Assembly: GCF_050717535.1 (NCBI RefSeq)
Contig: NZ_JBOITM010000075.1
Coordinates: forward strand, 31,607 to 95,606
Source of the DNA: Clostridium_AD sp050717535
GTDB lineage: Bacteria > Bacillota > Clostridia > Clostridiales > Clostridiaceae
DNA length: 64,000 nt
Reading direction: 5' to 3'
Shown: piece by piece, positions 54,798 to 63,875 of the stretch
Layout of the letters: each line of letters starts with the position of its first letter
Numbering within the stretch: position 1 is the stretch's first letter
Position numbers and translations under genes: made by a program
Notes under the pieces: generated by a model
The model's database searches: none
The model's input: the letters and a program-made list of their open reading frames with translations, nothing else
Told to the model about the DNA's origin: nothing

Positions 54798-54969
54798 AAT
54801 ATCACGCTCCCTTCATATTTTTATTTTTCACTTTATTACTTTGCCCAAAAATGCTATCGAATATAATTCCATAGGAACAATATATAAAAAATGAGCAATA
54901 CGACGCAATTAACTGCTAAACATATTATTCTACCCTTACTGCATAGTAAACGCATACAAACTTAAGAAA

Positions 54970-55267
54970 ATGATAAAAATATTAGTGAATTACAGCTTTG
55001 GAAATTTGACTCACTATGATATAAAAAATAATATATTAACAGTTAGAGTTGGAGCACAAGTATCCCCATCAGGGTTTGTTGGTGAGGTTGTTATCACTTA
55101 TAAGTTTTTAGATAACAAATATGTTCTTAAAGATACTACGTTTGAGTATTCCAAAGGTTTATGACACCACTCCCAATATGGCAAGACAGCAAGCCATGTT
55201 TAAAGTTGGAGCCTATGACATTGATGTATTAGATTATAACATTAATTTTATTGTTACTCATAGATAG
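54970..55267 (+). pseudogene. Frameshifted remnant of an unrecognised gene
   Basis: A 64-codon frame (MIKILVNYSFGNLTHYDIKN...) stops at 55164. Sequence in the +1 frame continues with similar composition, KVYDTTPNMARQQAMFKVGA, to a stop at 55267, which suggests one frameshifted reading frame. No ribosome binding site or known domain. The rest of the 54798-55424 interval is AT-rich without other features. Confidence 0.3.
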
Positions 55268-55424
55268 ATTCTTTTAAAACTCTATTACTTAATAACTTTC
55301 CAAGTTCTCTATGTATAAATAAGTATAATTGAGCATATAAATTAATACTCTATAATACAATAATATTAATTTACTCTATAAATTTTTATAATATTGATGT
55401 ATTATATAACTAAGAGGTGATAAT

Positions 55425-55745
55425 ATGGATGAGAATAAAATGTTTGAATTGTTAGAAAAAATATATGTTGAAGTAAAAGGTCACACTAAACAATTTAGTA
55501 ATGTTGAAAGTAGACTAGATACTATTGAAAATGATGTTAAAAAATTAGGTGCAAGAATTGACGGAAAGCTCATTCCAACAACTGATGCTCTTTTGGATGG
55601 ATATAAAGATAATTCTGAACACATAACAATTATTGATGATAAAATTGATAGACTTCAAATAGATGTAAATAGTATAAGTATGAAAGTTTCCTATAACGAT
55701 AGTAGAATTATAGAAATATCTAAGGACATTAAAAGAGTAAAATAA
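55425..55745 (+). CDS. Coiled-coil hypothetical protein
   Basis: 106-residue soluble protein dominated by heptad repeats (FELLEKIYVEVKGHTKQFS, VESRLDTIENDVKKLGARID, IDDKIDRLQIDVNSISMKVS). A good AAGAGGTGA site precedes its ATG, and a terminator follows. Similar small coiled-coil proteins occur in clostridia, but I know no function. Confidence 0.65.
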   Translation: MDENKMFELLEKIYVEVKGHTKQFSNVESRLDTIENDVKKLGARIDGKLIPTTDALLDGYKDNSEHITIIDDKIDRLQIDVNSISMKVSYNDSRIIEISKDIKRVK

Positions 55746-55773
55746 TATAATAACTTAGTAAAAATTCAGCTTA

Positions 55774-55805
55774 AGCCATTGAGTTTCAATGGCTTTCTTT
55801 TTTTG
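55774..55805 (+). terminator. Terminator of coiled-coil gene
   Basis: AGCCATTGA (55774-55782) pairs perfectly with TCAATGGCT (55786-55794), then a long T-run. Confidence 0.85.
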
Positions 55806-55818
55806 TGAATTGCAGTGT

Positions 55819-56013
55819 TTAGGTTACATGACACCAATGACAATTACTGTAGCCGATTGAAAGGAAGATTGGTTTATCTTCTGTTTCTCCATCTTCTAAA
55901 TTTCCACCTGGCAACATCCAATATTCTTGCAGTCTTTTGTAATTGTATTGTCTAAGCACAAGAATCCTATTATCTTTTAAAATTACGGCCTGACATCTAA
56001 CTATTCTTGCCAT
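55819..56013 (-). pseudogene. Chimeric remnant: Nudix N-terminus fused to a DUF255 fragment
   Basis: The first 45 residues (MARIVRCQAVILKDNRILVL ... WMLPGGNLEDGETE) are the start of a small Nudix hydrolase, cut inside the Nudix box before the REUxEE part. The frame then continues directly as DKPIFLSIGYSNCHWCHVT and stops. That tail is the thioredoxin motif region of a DUF255 protein, like the neighbouring 52728-54797 gene but with its own codons. The junction marks a past recombination or deletion. Confidence 0.75.
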
Positions 56014-56204
56014 GCATTTTCCTCCCCTTACACACTTTACTTTACTTTATGTGTTGCAGAAAACTTTATTTTAATTTTGTCAGATATTTTGCCGTAATGT
56101 CCCATATTGTAGAATTAACATTAATAATTGATTCTCATGTTAAAAAAGGCGGTAGTTGATGCCAACTTAACATAAATGAGCTAGATAATTGTTAATAATA
56201 ATTA

Positions 56205-57644
56205 TTATTCATACTGGCTTAAAACTTCGGGGTTATCACCCAAATCGGTTATTTCTTCTCCTTTAGGAGTTACAATATAGTAATCGTCATACGAGCCATA
56301 ATTAGGCTCACCATAATATCTATGCTGATTAACAATTAAATTTCCAGCATAAGCTCCACTTTGAATTACCTTTAAGTAATTTCCAGAACACACGAAATGT
56401 TCACTTTTAGTTTTCACGTCCACAACATGTACTGAGGCAGAGGTAACCCAAGCTTCAGACATAAAATAAATTTTATTTTTGTCAAGTGAAAACTGTGGAT
56501 TGAAGATTGAAGCAATTACACTCTTCATATCTTCAGCAGAATGTGATGAAACTAATAATTCTTCTGTACCATCAGAGTACATTAACCAAAGTTCATTACT
56601 AGGTGCATCTCCAAGTCCAGTAGAAATCAACGGCTTGTCTGTATCTTTAAGTACAATGCCAGTTGCTGTAGCAACAACTCCACTTACAATATTAGTTGCT
56701 AACCTATCTGCAACTACTGAAGTTCCACCTAAAACTATTATGTTTTTATATTTGTCATGTTGAGCTTTTACTGAAGACATTATTGAAGCATTAATAGAGT
56801 TTCCTACTAAAATTAGAGGAGAGTTACTCGAAGCTGCTAATACGCTACCAGATAATGCATCTGGATAATTTTCACCAGATGCAACATAAACTTTATCATA
56901 GCTAAAATTATCAGCAAAATAATTTAATACAGCAGCATTTGTGCCGTATCTACTGTCGCCTTTAAGTCTTATTGGGTTATTTAAATATGATTCTATCTTA
57001 GTGCTTACAACTCCCGTTCCGCCAACTATGTAACTTTCAGTAAAAGTTTTATTTGCTAAAAAACTTTTAGTTATTTCAGGTAAGTCCCCATTGTTAGTAA
57101 GTAGTATCGGCATCCCCTTTTGTGCTGCAACTGGAGATATAGATAAAGCATCTGCAAATCCATAACCAGTGGTTACCACTACTCCACTTACATCTTTTAG
57201 ATTTTTAGCTACTTCTACAGATGTTTCAAATCTATTTTGTCCATATATTCTTGTAGTTTGAATGCCCATGCTTTCTATTTCGGATTTTACATTATCAGAT
57301 ATAACTCCAGTTCCACCAATAACAAATACTTTTTCTACTTTGAGTCTTAATAATTGTCTTTTGATATCTGTACTTAAGGTGTCCTTGCCAGTTAAAAGTA
57401 TAGGTGCTTTATTTTGTTGGGCTAAAGGAGCAGCACATAGTGCATCTGCAAAACCATCCCCACTTGCTATTACAGCATATTTTGATGATGTCCACCCTGA
57501 GTTTACAATTTTAAAATTGGTTTGGTACCTATCATTTCCCCATAACCTATCTTGCAGTATTGCTGCACTTACAGTATTTGACGTAAAAAATATGGCAGAA
57601 GATACAGCTACAATAGAGATAATACTTAGTAATCTTTTTCTCAT
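56205..57644 (-). CDS. Secreted protein with three cell-wall-binding repeats (CWB2)
   Basis: 479 residues. A signal peptide is cut near VSA-A at residue 27. It is followed by three CWB2 (PF04122-type) repeats of about 95 residues each: DRLWGNDRYQTNFKIVNSGW, RIYGQNRFETSVEVAKNL and RLKGDSRYGTNAAVLNYF mark their starts, and VFVIGGTGVIS / SYIVGGTGVVS / IIVLGGTSVVA their ends. These repeats bind anionic wall polymers. The last 140 residues are a separate, unrecognised domain (LWLMYSDGTEELLVSSHSAE...). It is probably a surface protein. It is a single gene. Confidence 0.88.
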   Translation of the reverse strand: MRKRLLSIISIVAVSSAIFFTSNTVSAAILQDRLWGNDRYQTNFKIVNSGWTSSKYAVIASGDGFADALCAAPLAQQNKAPILLTGKDTLSTDIKRQLLRLKVEKVFVIGGTGVISDNVKSEIESMGIQTTRIYGQNRFETSVEVAKNLKDVSGVVVTTGYGFADALSISPVAAQKGMPILLTNNGDLPEITKSFLANKTFTESYIVGGTGVVSTKIESYLNNPIRLKGDSRYGTNAAVLNYFADNFSYDKVYVASGENYPDALSGSVLAASSNSPLILVGNSINASIMSSVKAQHDKYKNIIVLGGTSVVADRLATNIVSGVVATATGIVLKDTDKPLISTGLGDAPSNELWLMYSDGTEELLVSSHSAEDMKSVIASIFNPQFSLDKNKIYFMSEAWVTSASVHVVDVKTKSEHFVCSGNYLKVIQSGAYAGNLIVNQHRYYGEPNYGSYDDYYIVTPKGEEITDLGDNPEVLSQYE

Positions 57645-57782
57645 GTTTGTCCCCCTTATTCATCTAATAATACTTATTATACATAATAACACATATTAAT
57701 CCAATATTTTTTATGAGCATGAAAATTTAGTGTGACCCTAAGATAAGAAATAGTTCAATGCAAGTTTTTAATTTATTTCATG

Positions 57783-57822
57783 AAAAAAAGGCACTAACCC
57801 TGTTATAAGTTAATGCCTTTTT
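57783..57822 (-). terminator. Terminator of the chemoreceptor-SBP gene
   Basis: AAAAAGGCA-x-TAAC arms at 57783-57798 and 57809-57822 pair with one mismatch. The minus strand ends in a run of seven T's. Confidence 0.75.
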
Positions 57823-57877
57823 ACTTTTCTATTAGTTAAGGCTTATGCCTTCGTGCTGATTATTATCAAAGTAAAAT

Positions 57878-60346
57878 TTATTCTTCTTTAACAATATCTT
57901 CAAATCTTACTATTCCTAAAGGGTTTAATCTTGCACCAAATACGCCAGTATTAGTTGCTATTGCAACTTGAGGATGATATAGAGAAATCCATGGACATTC
58001 ATCGATAATCATCTTTTGAATTTCTTCGTACTTATTAATACGCTTAAGTGGATTTAATATTTCTTTAGCAGTATTCATCATTTCTAAAACAGCTTCATTA
58101 TTATATCCACTAAAGTCAGTATAATTTGTCAAATTAAAATTAGGTTGAAGAAAATTATCAGGGTCGCCAGTATCAGCAATCCATCTACTTATAAACAAAT
58201 CACTGTTAATTATATTTTCGAAATATTTATCTGAAGGAACCTTTTGAACTATACATTCTATTCCTGCTTTACTTAAATCTTCAAGGAGATATTGAGCAAT
58301 TTTGTTAAATACAGTGTCACTGTCACCTTCCCTTATAAGTAGCTTAAGCTTTTGTGATGCGCCTACTCCTTTTTTAGATAAAAGATTCTTTAACATATTA
58401 GGATTGTAATCAAAAATAGGCAAATAATTATTATCTATTATGCTAGGCGGAAAAGGTCCCCTTGATTCAATAGCCATTCCACCTAAAACTTCACTTATAA
58501 TTCTTTTCCTATCAATAGCGTGATTTAATGCTCTTCTTATATCCTGATCTTTAACAAGCTCGGAATTGCTTTTTAAATTAAAGCCAACATAGTAAGTTCC
58601 CATAACATCTTTCATTTTAATAGAGGAAGATTTAGAGGTTTTCAAGCTTTCCATAAGACTTTTATTATCTGCAGTAACAAAATCATAATCATTATTTAAA
58701 AATTTTTCCGCTGCATTTTTCGGATTAAACTCAATTTGAACTTTGTCTGCATAGGGAGCACCACCATAGTAATCCTTAAATGCTTTTAGAGTACAACCGT
58801 CAACCCGTATTTCTTCTAAAATGAATGGACCACAGCCCACGATTTCACCTTTTTCTATTTCTTCTTTGGCAATAATAGAACAACAGTATTGTCCAAGATT
58901 AAATAAAAAACCTGTATATGGAACTGTAAGTTTTAAAGACAATCTATATTTATCTAATACTGTTATTCCAACAACTTCTTTAACAATGCCTTTTAAATAC
59001 TGAGTAGCACCTTCTATATTCTCAAGAAACCAACTATTTGGTGATTTAGATTTTGGGCTTAAAATTCTTTCATATGTATATTTAATATCACTGGCTGTCA
59101 GTTCGCGCCCATTATGAAATTTTGCACCTTTTCTTAAATTAAAGACCCAAGTCAAATGGTCCTCTTCTACATACCAGCTTTTTGCTATTCCGGGAGAAAC
59201 CTCACCTGATGAACCAATCGTAAGCAAGCCAGCATGAGCATTTACGATTACTTGTCCACTCTCTTGATCTATTGCAAAACATGGATCAAATCCAAGTGGA
59301 GCAGCATATAAACAGGTCCTTAAAATGGTTTCTTCTCTAGTAGAGGATGGAACTTCCTTAATCAATTTATCAGATATGTCTAATAAATCTTCTGAAACCT
59401 CTGTTAAAATGTTAAGAGATGTTTTTGTGTATTGAGTGTTTAAAGATGCCGATTCTACAATTGATAATAATTTCACTGACGTGTGGTTCATTTCTTCTGT
59501 GGAGGTCATAACATCCTCTAAATTTTGAGTTTGATTTACTAGCGCCAAGTTTATCTCTGCTGTTACATCAGTGCTAGTTTGGACTGCTTTTATAATGTTT
59601 TGGAAAACCAGCATTGTGTTATTAGCTATTTCACTTCCTTCCTTTACTTTTACAGATGTCTTATCCATAGCATCAATAATATGTTTTATACTATCGTTAA
59701 TCTCATTTATTGTCTTAGAAATAAATCCAGCAGATTCTACACTTCGTTCTGCTAATTTTTTAACTTCTTGCGCAACTACAGTAAACCCTCTTCCCGCTTC
59801 TCCAGCCCTTGCGGCTTCAATAGATGCATTTAAAGAAAGAAGATTTGTATGTTTAGCAATATCTTTAATAATATTTAGCATTTCATTAATATGTGCAGAT
59901 TTTGTGTTAAGATCCATAACGACTGTTTTTACGTCATCTACAGATTGTTCTATGTCCGTCATCGCTTTAACAGAGTTATCTGCAGCCATACATCCTTTTT
60001 GCGCTATTTCCATGGTTTGTTCTGATATTTGTTTTGAATTTTCGGTACTGGCAAGTACCTCCTCAGCTAATGCAGAATAATTAGTAATCTCATTTACTAA
60101 TTTTTCAATTGAATCCATCTGTACTTCTACATATTGATTAATATTGTCCGTAATACCAATTAAATTTTCTGTGGCAAAACCAGTTTCATCAATTTTGTTA
60201 CTTAATTTATTTACAATACATTTTTGGTTATGTTTCAAAAGCGCAAGTTTATTTTGAGATGTGGACTGTTTATTATTGTCATACTTTGTATTGTCTTCGC
60301 CTTTAATATCAATAGAGCTTAATTTCGTTTTCTTCCAATTTAGCAT
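57878..60346 (-). CDS. Soluble chemoreceptor signalling domain fused to a family 5 solute-binding domain
   Basis: 822 residues with no signal peptide and no membrane helix. Residues 60-320 are a methyl-accepting coiled coil with the invariant hairpin tip (HTNLLSLNASIEAARAGEAG, 166-185) that docks CheA/CheW. Residues 345-815 are a complete SBP_bac_5 peptide/nickel-binding fold: WVFNLRKGAKFHNGRELTAS, VGFNLKSNSELVKDQDIRRA and DPDNFLQPNFN are its family blocks. The normal order (periplasmic sensor, membrane, signaller) is inverted and wholly cytoplasmic, so it may sense an internal oligopeptide or metal complex. No transporter or che genes adjoin it. Confidence 0.85.
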   Translation of the reverse strand: MLNWKKTKLSSIDIKGEDNTKYDNNKQSTSQNKLALLKHNQKCIVNKLSNKIDETGFATENLIGITDNINQYVEVQMDSIEKLVNEITNYSALAEEVLASTENSKQISEQTMEIAQKGCMAADNSVKAMTDIEQSVDDVKTVVMDLNTKSAHINEMLNIIKDIAKHTNLLSLNASIEAARAGEAGRGFTVVAQEVKKLAERSVESAGFISKTINEINDSIKHIIDAMDKTSVKVKEGSEIANNTMLVFQNIIKAVQTSTDVTAEINLALVNQTQNLEDVMTSTEEMNHTSVKLLSIVESASLNTQYTKTSLNILTEVSEDLLDISDKLIKEVPSSTREETILRTCLYAAPLGFDPCFAIDQESGQVIVNAHAGLLTIGSSGEVSPGIAKSWYVEEDHLTWVFNLRKGAKFHNGRELTASDIKYTYERILSPKSKSPNSWFLENIEGATQYLKGIVKEVVGITVLDKYRLSLKLTVPYTGFLFNLGQYCCSIIAKEEIEKGEIVGCGPFILEEIRVDGCTLKAFKDYYGGAPYADKVQIEFNPKNAAEKFLNNDYDFVTADNKSLMESLKTSKSSSIKMKDVMGTYYVGFNLKSNSELVKDQDIRRALNHAIDRKRIISEVLGGMAIESRGPFPPSIIDNNYLPIFDYNPNMLKNLLSKKGVGASQKLKLLIREGDSDTVFNKIAQYLLEDLSKAGIECIVQKVPSDKYFENIINSDLFISRWIADTGDPDNFLQPNFNLTNYTDFSGYNNEAVLEMMNTAKEILNPLKRINKYEEIQKMIIDECPWISLYHPQVAIATNTGVFGARLNPLGIVRFEDIVKEE

Positions 60347-60466
60347 ATTTATCCCCCTCGTAGAAAGCGATTTCTAATAATTACAATTCTATATACATTA
60401 TTAGCCAAAATATTTAAAAGGTCAACATAAATATCTAGAATTAATTTTACTGATTTATAAAAAAGG

Positions 60467-60499
60467 CTCCCTAGATTTGATTTATACAAATTTAGGGAG
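60467..60499 (-). terminator. Terminator of the J-TPR-SEC-C gene
   Basis: CTCCCTA-x-ATTTG (60467-60479) pairs with CAAAT-x-TAGGGAG (60487-60499). The minus strand then reads CCTTTTTTATA. Confidence 0.8.
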
Positions 60500-60562
60500 G
60501 TATCCCTCACTATACATTTTATTTATTTACTTGTAATGAATGTTCTAATTCTTACCTTATTA

Positions 60563-61939
60563 TTATTTTCCACAGCATTTCTTATATTTCTTACCACTTC
60601 CACAAGGGCAAGGATCATTTCTGCCAACTTTAGGTTCCTCTCGTACTATGGGTTCCTGTGGCTCGTAATATTCAAAGTCATCTTCATCTATTTCTTCATC
60701 ATCATAATCATCAAGTTCAAAAAATCTTTCTAGTATAGGCCTATATTTAAGCAGCTGTTTCTTATACTCGCCTTGTAATTTTATTCTTTCAATTCTATCA
60801 GCAATCTTATTAAAAAACTCTGCCCTTAAAGCATATAAAACATGATAATCCTTGTCTAATTTTTTAATAGAAGTTTTATACTTATCGTATTCATCCAATA
60901 CAGTATATTCCTCAAAGTGCTTTATCGCTTCTTTTTCTTCTTGATCATTTAATCCTAACTCATTATTGGTTAGTACCTCCATAGCAATAAGGGCAGCAAC
61001 CTCATGTTTTATCTTTTTATCTCTTTCCATTTTATGAAATTCATTTATATATGTAGTATAGTTAACAATTTCCTTTTTAGTTTTTAACATTTCTTTATCT
61101 TCCGGTAAAATTTCTGCTGCTTTCTCTATTAGTTTTCTAGCATCTTCTTCTCTTCCCATTTGCATTAGATATTCTGCTAAATGAGACAATGTCCATGCAA
61201 CATTATCTTTTACTTCATCATTATTTATTGCAAGCTCCGCTAATTTATCTAAAGACTTATATATTGAGGAAAACACTCCAAAGTTTATATCAATCATAAT
61301 TAATTTTATGTATATTGTTGTACTTGAATCTATATCCTTAACTACATCCAAAGCATTCTCTAAAACATTTCTGGCATTCCAATATTCATTATTTTTTATA
61401 TAAGCTCCACTTAGTCCAAACCACAAGGAAATATTGTCACTATCGAGCTCTATTGCACTATCGTATGCGATAATAGCCTTTTTCTGCCAACCTCTATGTA
61501 AATAAGCATTAGCCAAATACCCTGCAAAGGCCGCATTCTTTGGCTGCTCCAATGTTAATTCTTCATACATTTTCACAGCTTTTCCACTATTATTATTTTT
61601 CAAATACGACTCTGCAAACAATGCTTTTACTATAAGCATCTTCGAATCTGCTTTTGCCATATTTTCAAGAATCTTAATTGCTTTGTTTAAGTCTCCTTCT
61701 TCAAGATATGTTTTTGCTAAAGAATACTCCTTCTTCATATTAGAACCTAGATTATTTATTGAATCGTACTGTTTCCTTGTTTGTTCGTTACTTAAAGTTT
61801 CGTAAGCTTCTCTAATGCTCATAAATTCTACTTCAAATCTATCTGGCGGATATTTTCTTACAAGCTTAAAGTATGCCCTTTTTATATCTTCCTTTGAAGC
61901 TTCTTGCGTTATGGCTAATATCTCATAATAATCTTTCAT
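60563..61939 (-). CDS. J-domain, TPR and SEC-C motif protein
   Basis: 458 residues. Residues 1-65 are a J domain (DYYEILAITQEASKEDIKRA) in which the HPD tripeptide needed to stimulate Hsp70 is PPD (31-33). About 75-300 hold several tetratricopeptide repeats. The C-terminus RNDPCPCGSGKKYKKCCGK is a zinc-binding SEC-C motif. It follows a TPR gene and an Hsp70 gene on the same strand, so it should be the co-chaperone of that Hsp70. The loss of the HPD histidine makes the J function uncertain. Confidence 0.87.
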   Translation of the reverse strand: MKDYYEILAITQEASKEDIKRAYFKLVRKYPPDRFEVEFMSIREAYETLSNEQTRKQYDSINNLGSNMKKEYSLAKTYLEEGDLNKAIKILENMAKADSKMLIVKALFAESYLKNNNSGKAVKMYEELTLEQPKNAAFAGYLANAYLHRGWQKKAIIAYDSAIELDSDNISLWFGLSGAYIKNNEYWNARNVLENALDVVKDIDSSTTIYIKLIMIDINFGVFSSIYKSLDKLAELAINNDEVKDNVAWTLSHLAEYLMQMGREEDARKLIEKAAEILPEDKEMLKTKKEIVNYTTYINEFHKMERDKKIKHEVAALIAMEVLTNNELGLNDQEEKEAIKHFEEYTVLDEYDKYKTSIKKLDKDYHVLYALRAEFFNKIADRIERIKLQGEYKKQLLKYRPILERFFELDDYDDEEIDEDDFEYYEPQEPIVREEPKVGRNDPCPCGSGKKYKKCCGK

Positions 61940-61965
61940 TTATATCACCTTTTTTCACATATTCT

Positions 61966-62538
61966 TTAGGATATTTTTAATATTTTTCTAATTAAATAGT
62001 TGAAAGTTATTTTTTCTTCTTTTCCGTTACTACTACTAATTATATATTTTAATGCCTCTTGATTTTCCACATCAATAAGTAATGACTGCTTCCATAATGA
62101 TACAGCCACTCCCTTTTTACCTAATTTAAACATGCAAAGACCTTTTAAATTTATAAAAAGGATTATGTTACAATTCATAAAAGATTCCTCTTTTAAAAAC
62201 TTTTCTGACCTTTTAAAATCTCCTTCATTTGCGCATTTAAGAGCCTTGTTATATAGGCCGCAAAGCAATATAAACTCATTTCCCTTAAAGTTTTCAATAT
62301 AATGATATGCTCTATTTTTCTCATTTGGATTTAAATAAATACTTTTGTTCCATAAGTCTTCTGCTTTTTTAAAACTTGCTGCTGTATATAGACATAATCC
62401 AAGCAAATTCAAAGCTTCCCAATTTTCGTTACTAATATCAAAAGCCTTTTGAAAATTAGCTTGTGCAGTGGTTAACCTATTTTGCTGCAAACTCTTTAAA
62501 CCTTCCACTAAGTAAATATTTGATAACTTCTTAAGCAT
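61966..62538 (-). CDS. Tetratricopeptide repeat protein
   Basis: 190-residue soluble helical protein with TPR-like units such as TAQANFQKAFDISNENWEAL and NLLGLCLYTAASFKKAEDLW. It starts two bases after the stop of the Hsp70-like gene and precedes the J-domain gene by 26 bases, so the three form one operon. It probably acts as an adaptor for the chaperone pair. Confidence 0.78.
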   Translation of the reverse strand: MLKKLSNIYLVEGLKSLQQNRLTTAQANFQKAFDISNENWEALNLLGLCLYTAASFKKAEDLWNKSIYLNPNEKNRAYHYIENFKGNEFILLCGLYNKALKCANEGDFKRSEKFLKEESFMNCNIILFINLKGLCMFKLGKKGVAVSLWKQSLLIDVENQEALKYIISSSNGKEEKITFNYLIRKILKIS

Positions 62539-62540
62539 TA

Positions 62541-63875
62541 TTACGCCTCCAACTCATACATCCAATCAGTAAGCTCCTCATCAATTTCCACAGCTAATTC
62601 ATTATCTCCATTAATTATAGCCTTTTTAAGTTTTTTTAATAAATCATCCATTTCACGGCTATCCTCATTTTCATTACTACTCATATATTTTTCTACTTTT
62701 TTGATAAGTCTACGATATTTTCTTGAGCCTTCTGATTCTTCCCAAACATCAGTATCAATCTCTTTATCCATTTCCACGCCAGTGGTTTCAATAGTAATCT
62801 TTGCATTCTTACCTGTACTTAATATAGTTGCTTCCACCTGAAGAATACCATTAACATCATAAGCAAATCTAACTTCAATCCTTTCATTTCCTGCAGGAGC
62901 CTTAGGAATATCAGAAAGTTTAAAATTACCAAGAAAGTTATTCATAGATGCCTTTTTATAGTCTCCTTGATATATTTTAATATCTACCTCCGTTTGCCCA
63001 TCTTCTGCAGTGTAATACACATGCTCCTTTGCCACAGGTATAGTTGTATTTCTATTTATAAGTATGCTATACCCATCAGGGATAGGCATTCCATTAAAGT
63101 CATCTAATATTTGAACTCCAAGGGTATAAGGACAAACATCTGTAATAAGTATATCCGTTTCCGCTGAAAGTTCATCATTTAATATGCCCCCTTGAATTGC
63201 TGCTCCCATAACCACTGCAAGGTCTGGGTCCACAAGCGACTGCGTTTCCTTATTAAATACCCTTTGCAAAAATTTCTTGACGTAAGGGATTCTAGTGGAG
63301 CCCCCAACTAAAAGTATTGTATTAATTTCATCTTCCTTTAGCGCAGAATCCTTTAAAACTATATCAATTTGTGACTTAGTTGACTCTACAAGTTCCTCTA
63401 TTAGTTTTTCGAAATCTTCTCTTGTTATTATAGCTTCAATAGCAAGTGGTTCATTGTCTTTATCCGCAATAAACGGCAATATAATTTTATATTCTTCCAA
63501 ACTACTTAATTTCACCTTACATGTTTCTGCTGCTTCCTTAAGTCTAACCATTGCTTTTATATCCTTAGATAAATCAATATCATATTTTTCATAAAAATCA
63601 TTAATTAAATAGTTTATGAGTTTTTCATCGAAATCCTTTCCACCAAGCATGTTGTTTCCACTACTGGCTTTCACTTCAAGAACACCTTCAAACATCTCAA
63701 GAAGTGTCACATCCAAGGTTCCTCCACCTAAATCATAAACTAGTAAACATTCATTTTTTTCTAAACGTTCTATCCCATAAGTTAGAGCTGCTGCTGTAGG
63801 TTCATTTATTATTCTCTCAACTTTAAAACCTGCTAACTTGCCTGCTTCCACAGTAGCTCTTCTTTGCTTCTCACT
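62541..63875 (-). pseudogene. Hsp70 (DnaK-like) gene, 5' end removed by a mobile element
   Basis: The frame encodes Hsp70 from SEKQRRATVEAGK onward: the second phosphate loop (LVYDLGGGTLDVTLL), the adenosine motif (ILLVGGSTRIPYVKKF) and a substrate-binding domain ending with a short lid. About 140 N-terminal residues, including the first phosphate loop, are missing. Upstream of 63875 the homology stops at a CCCATGCC hairpin typical of IS200/IS605 ends. The nearest start codon, GTG at 63851, would give a 436-residue protein unable to bind ATP properly. The missing half may lie beyond the window. Confidence 0.75.
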
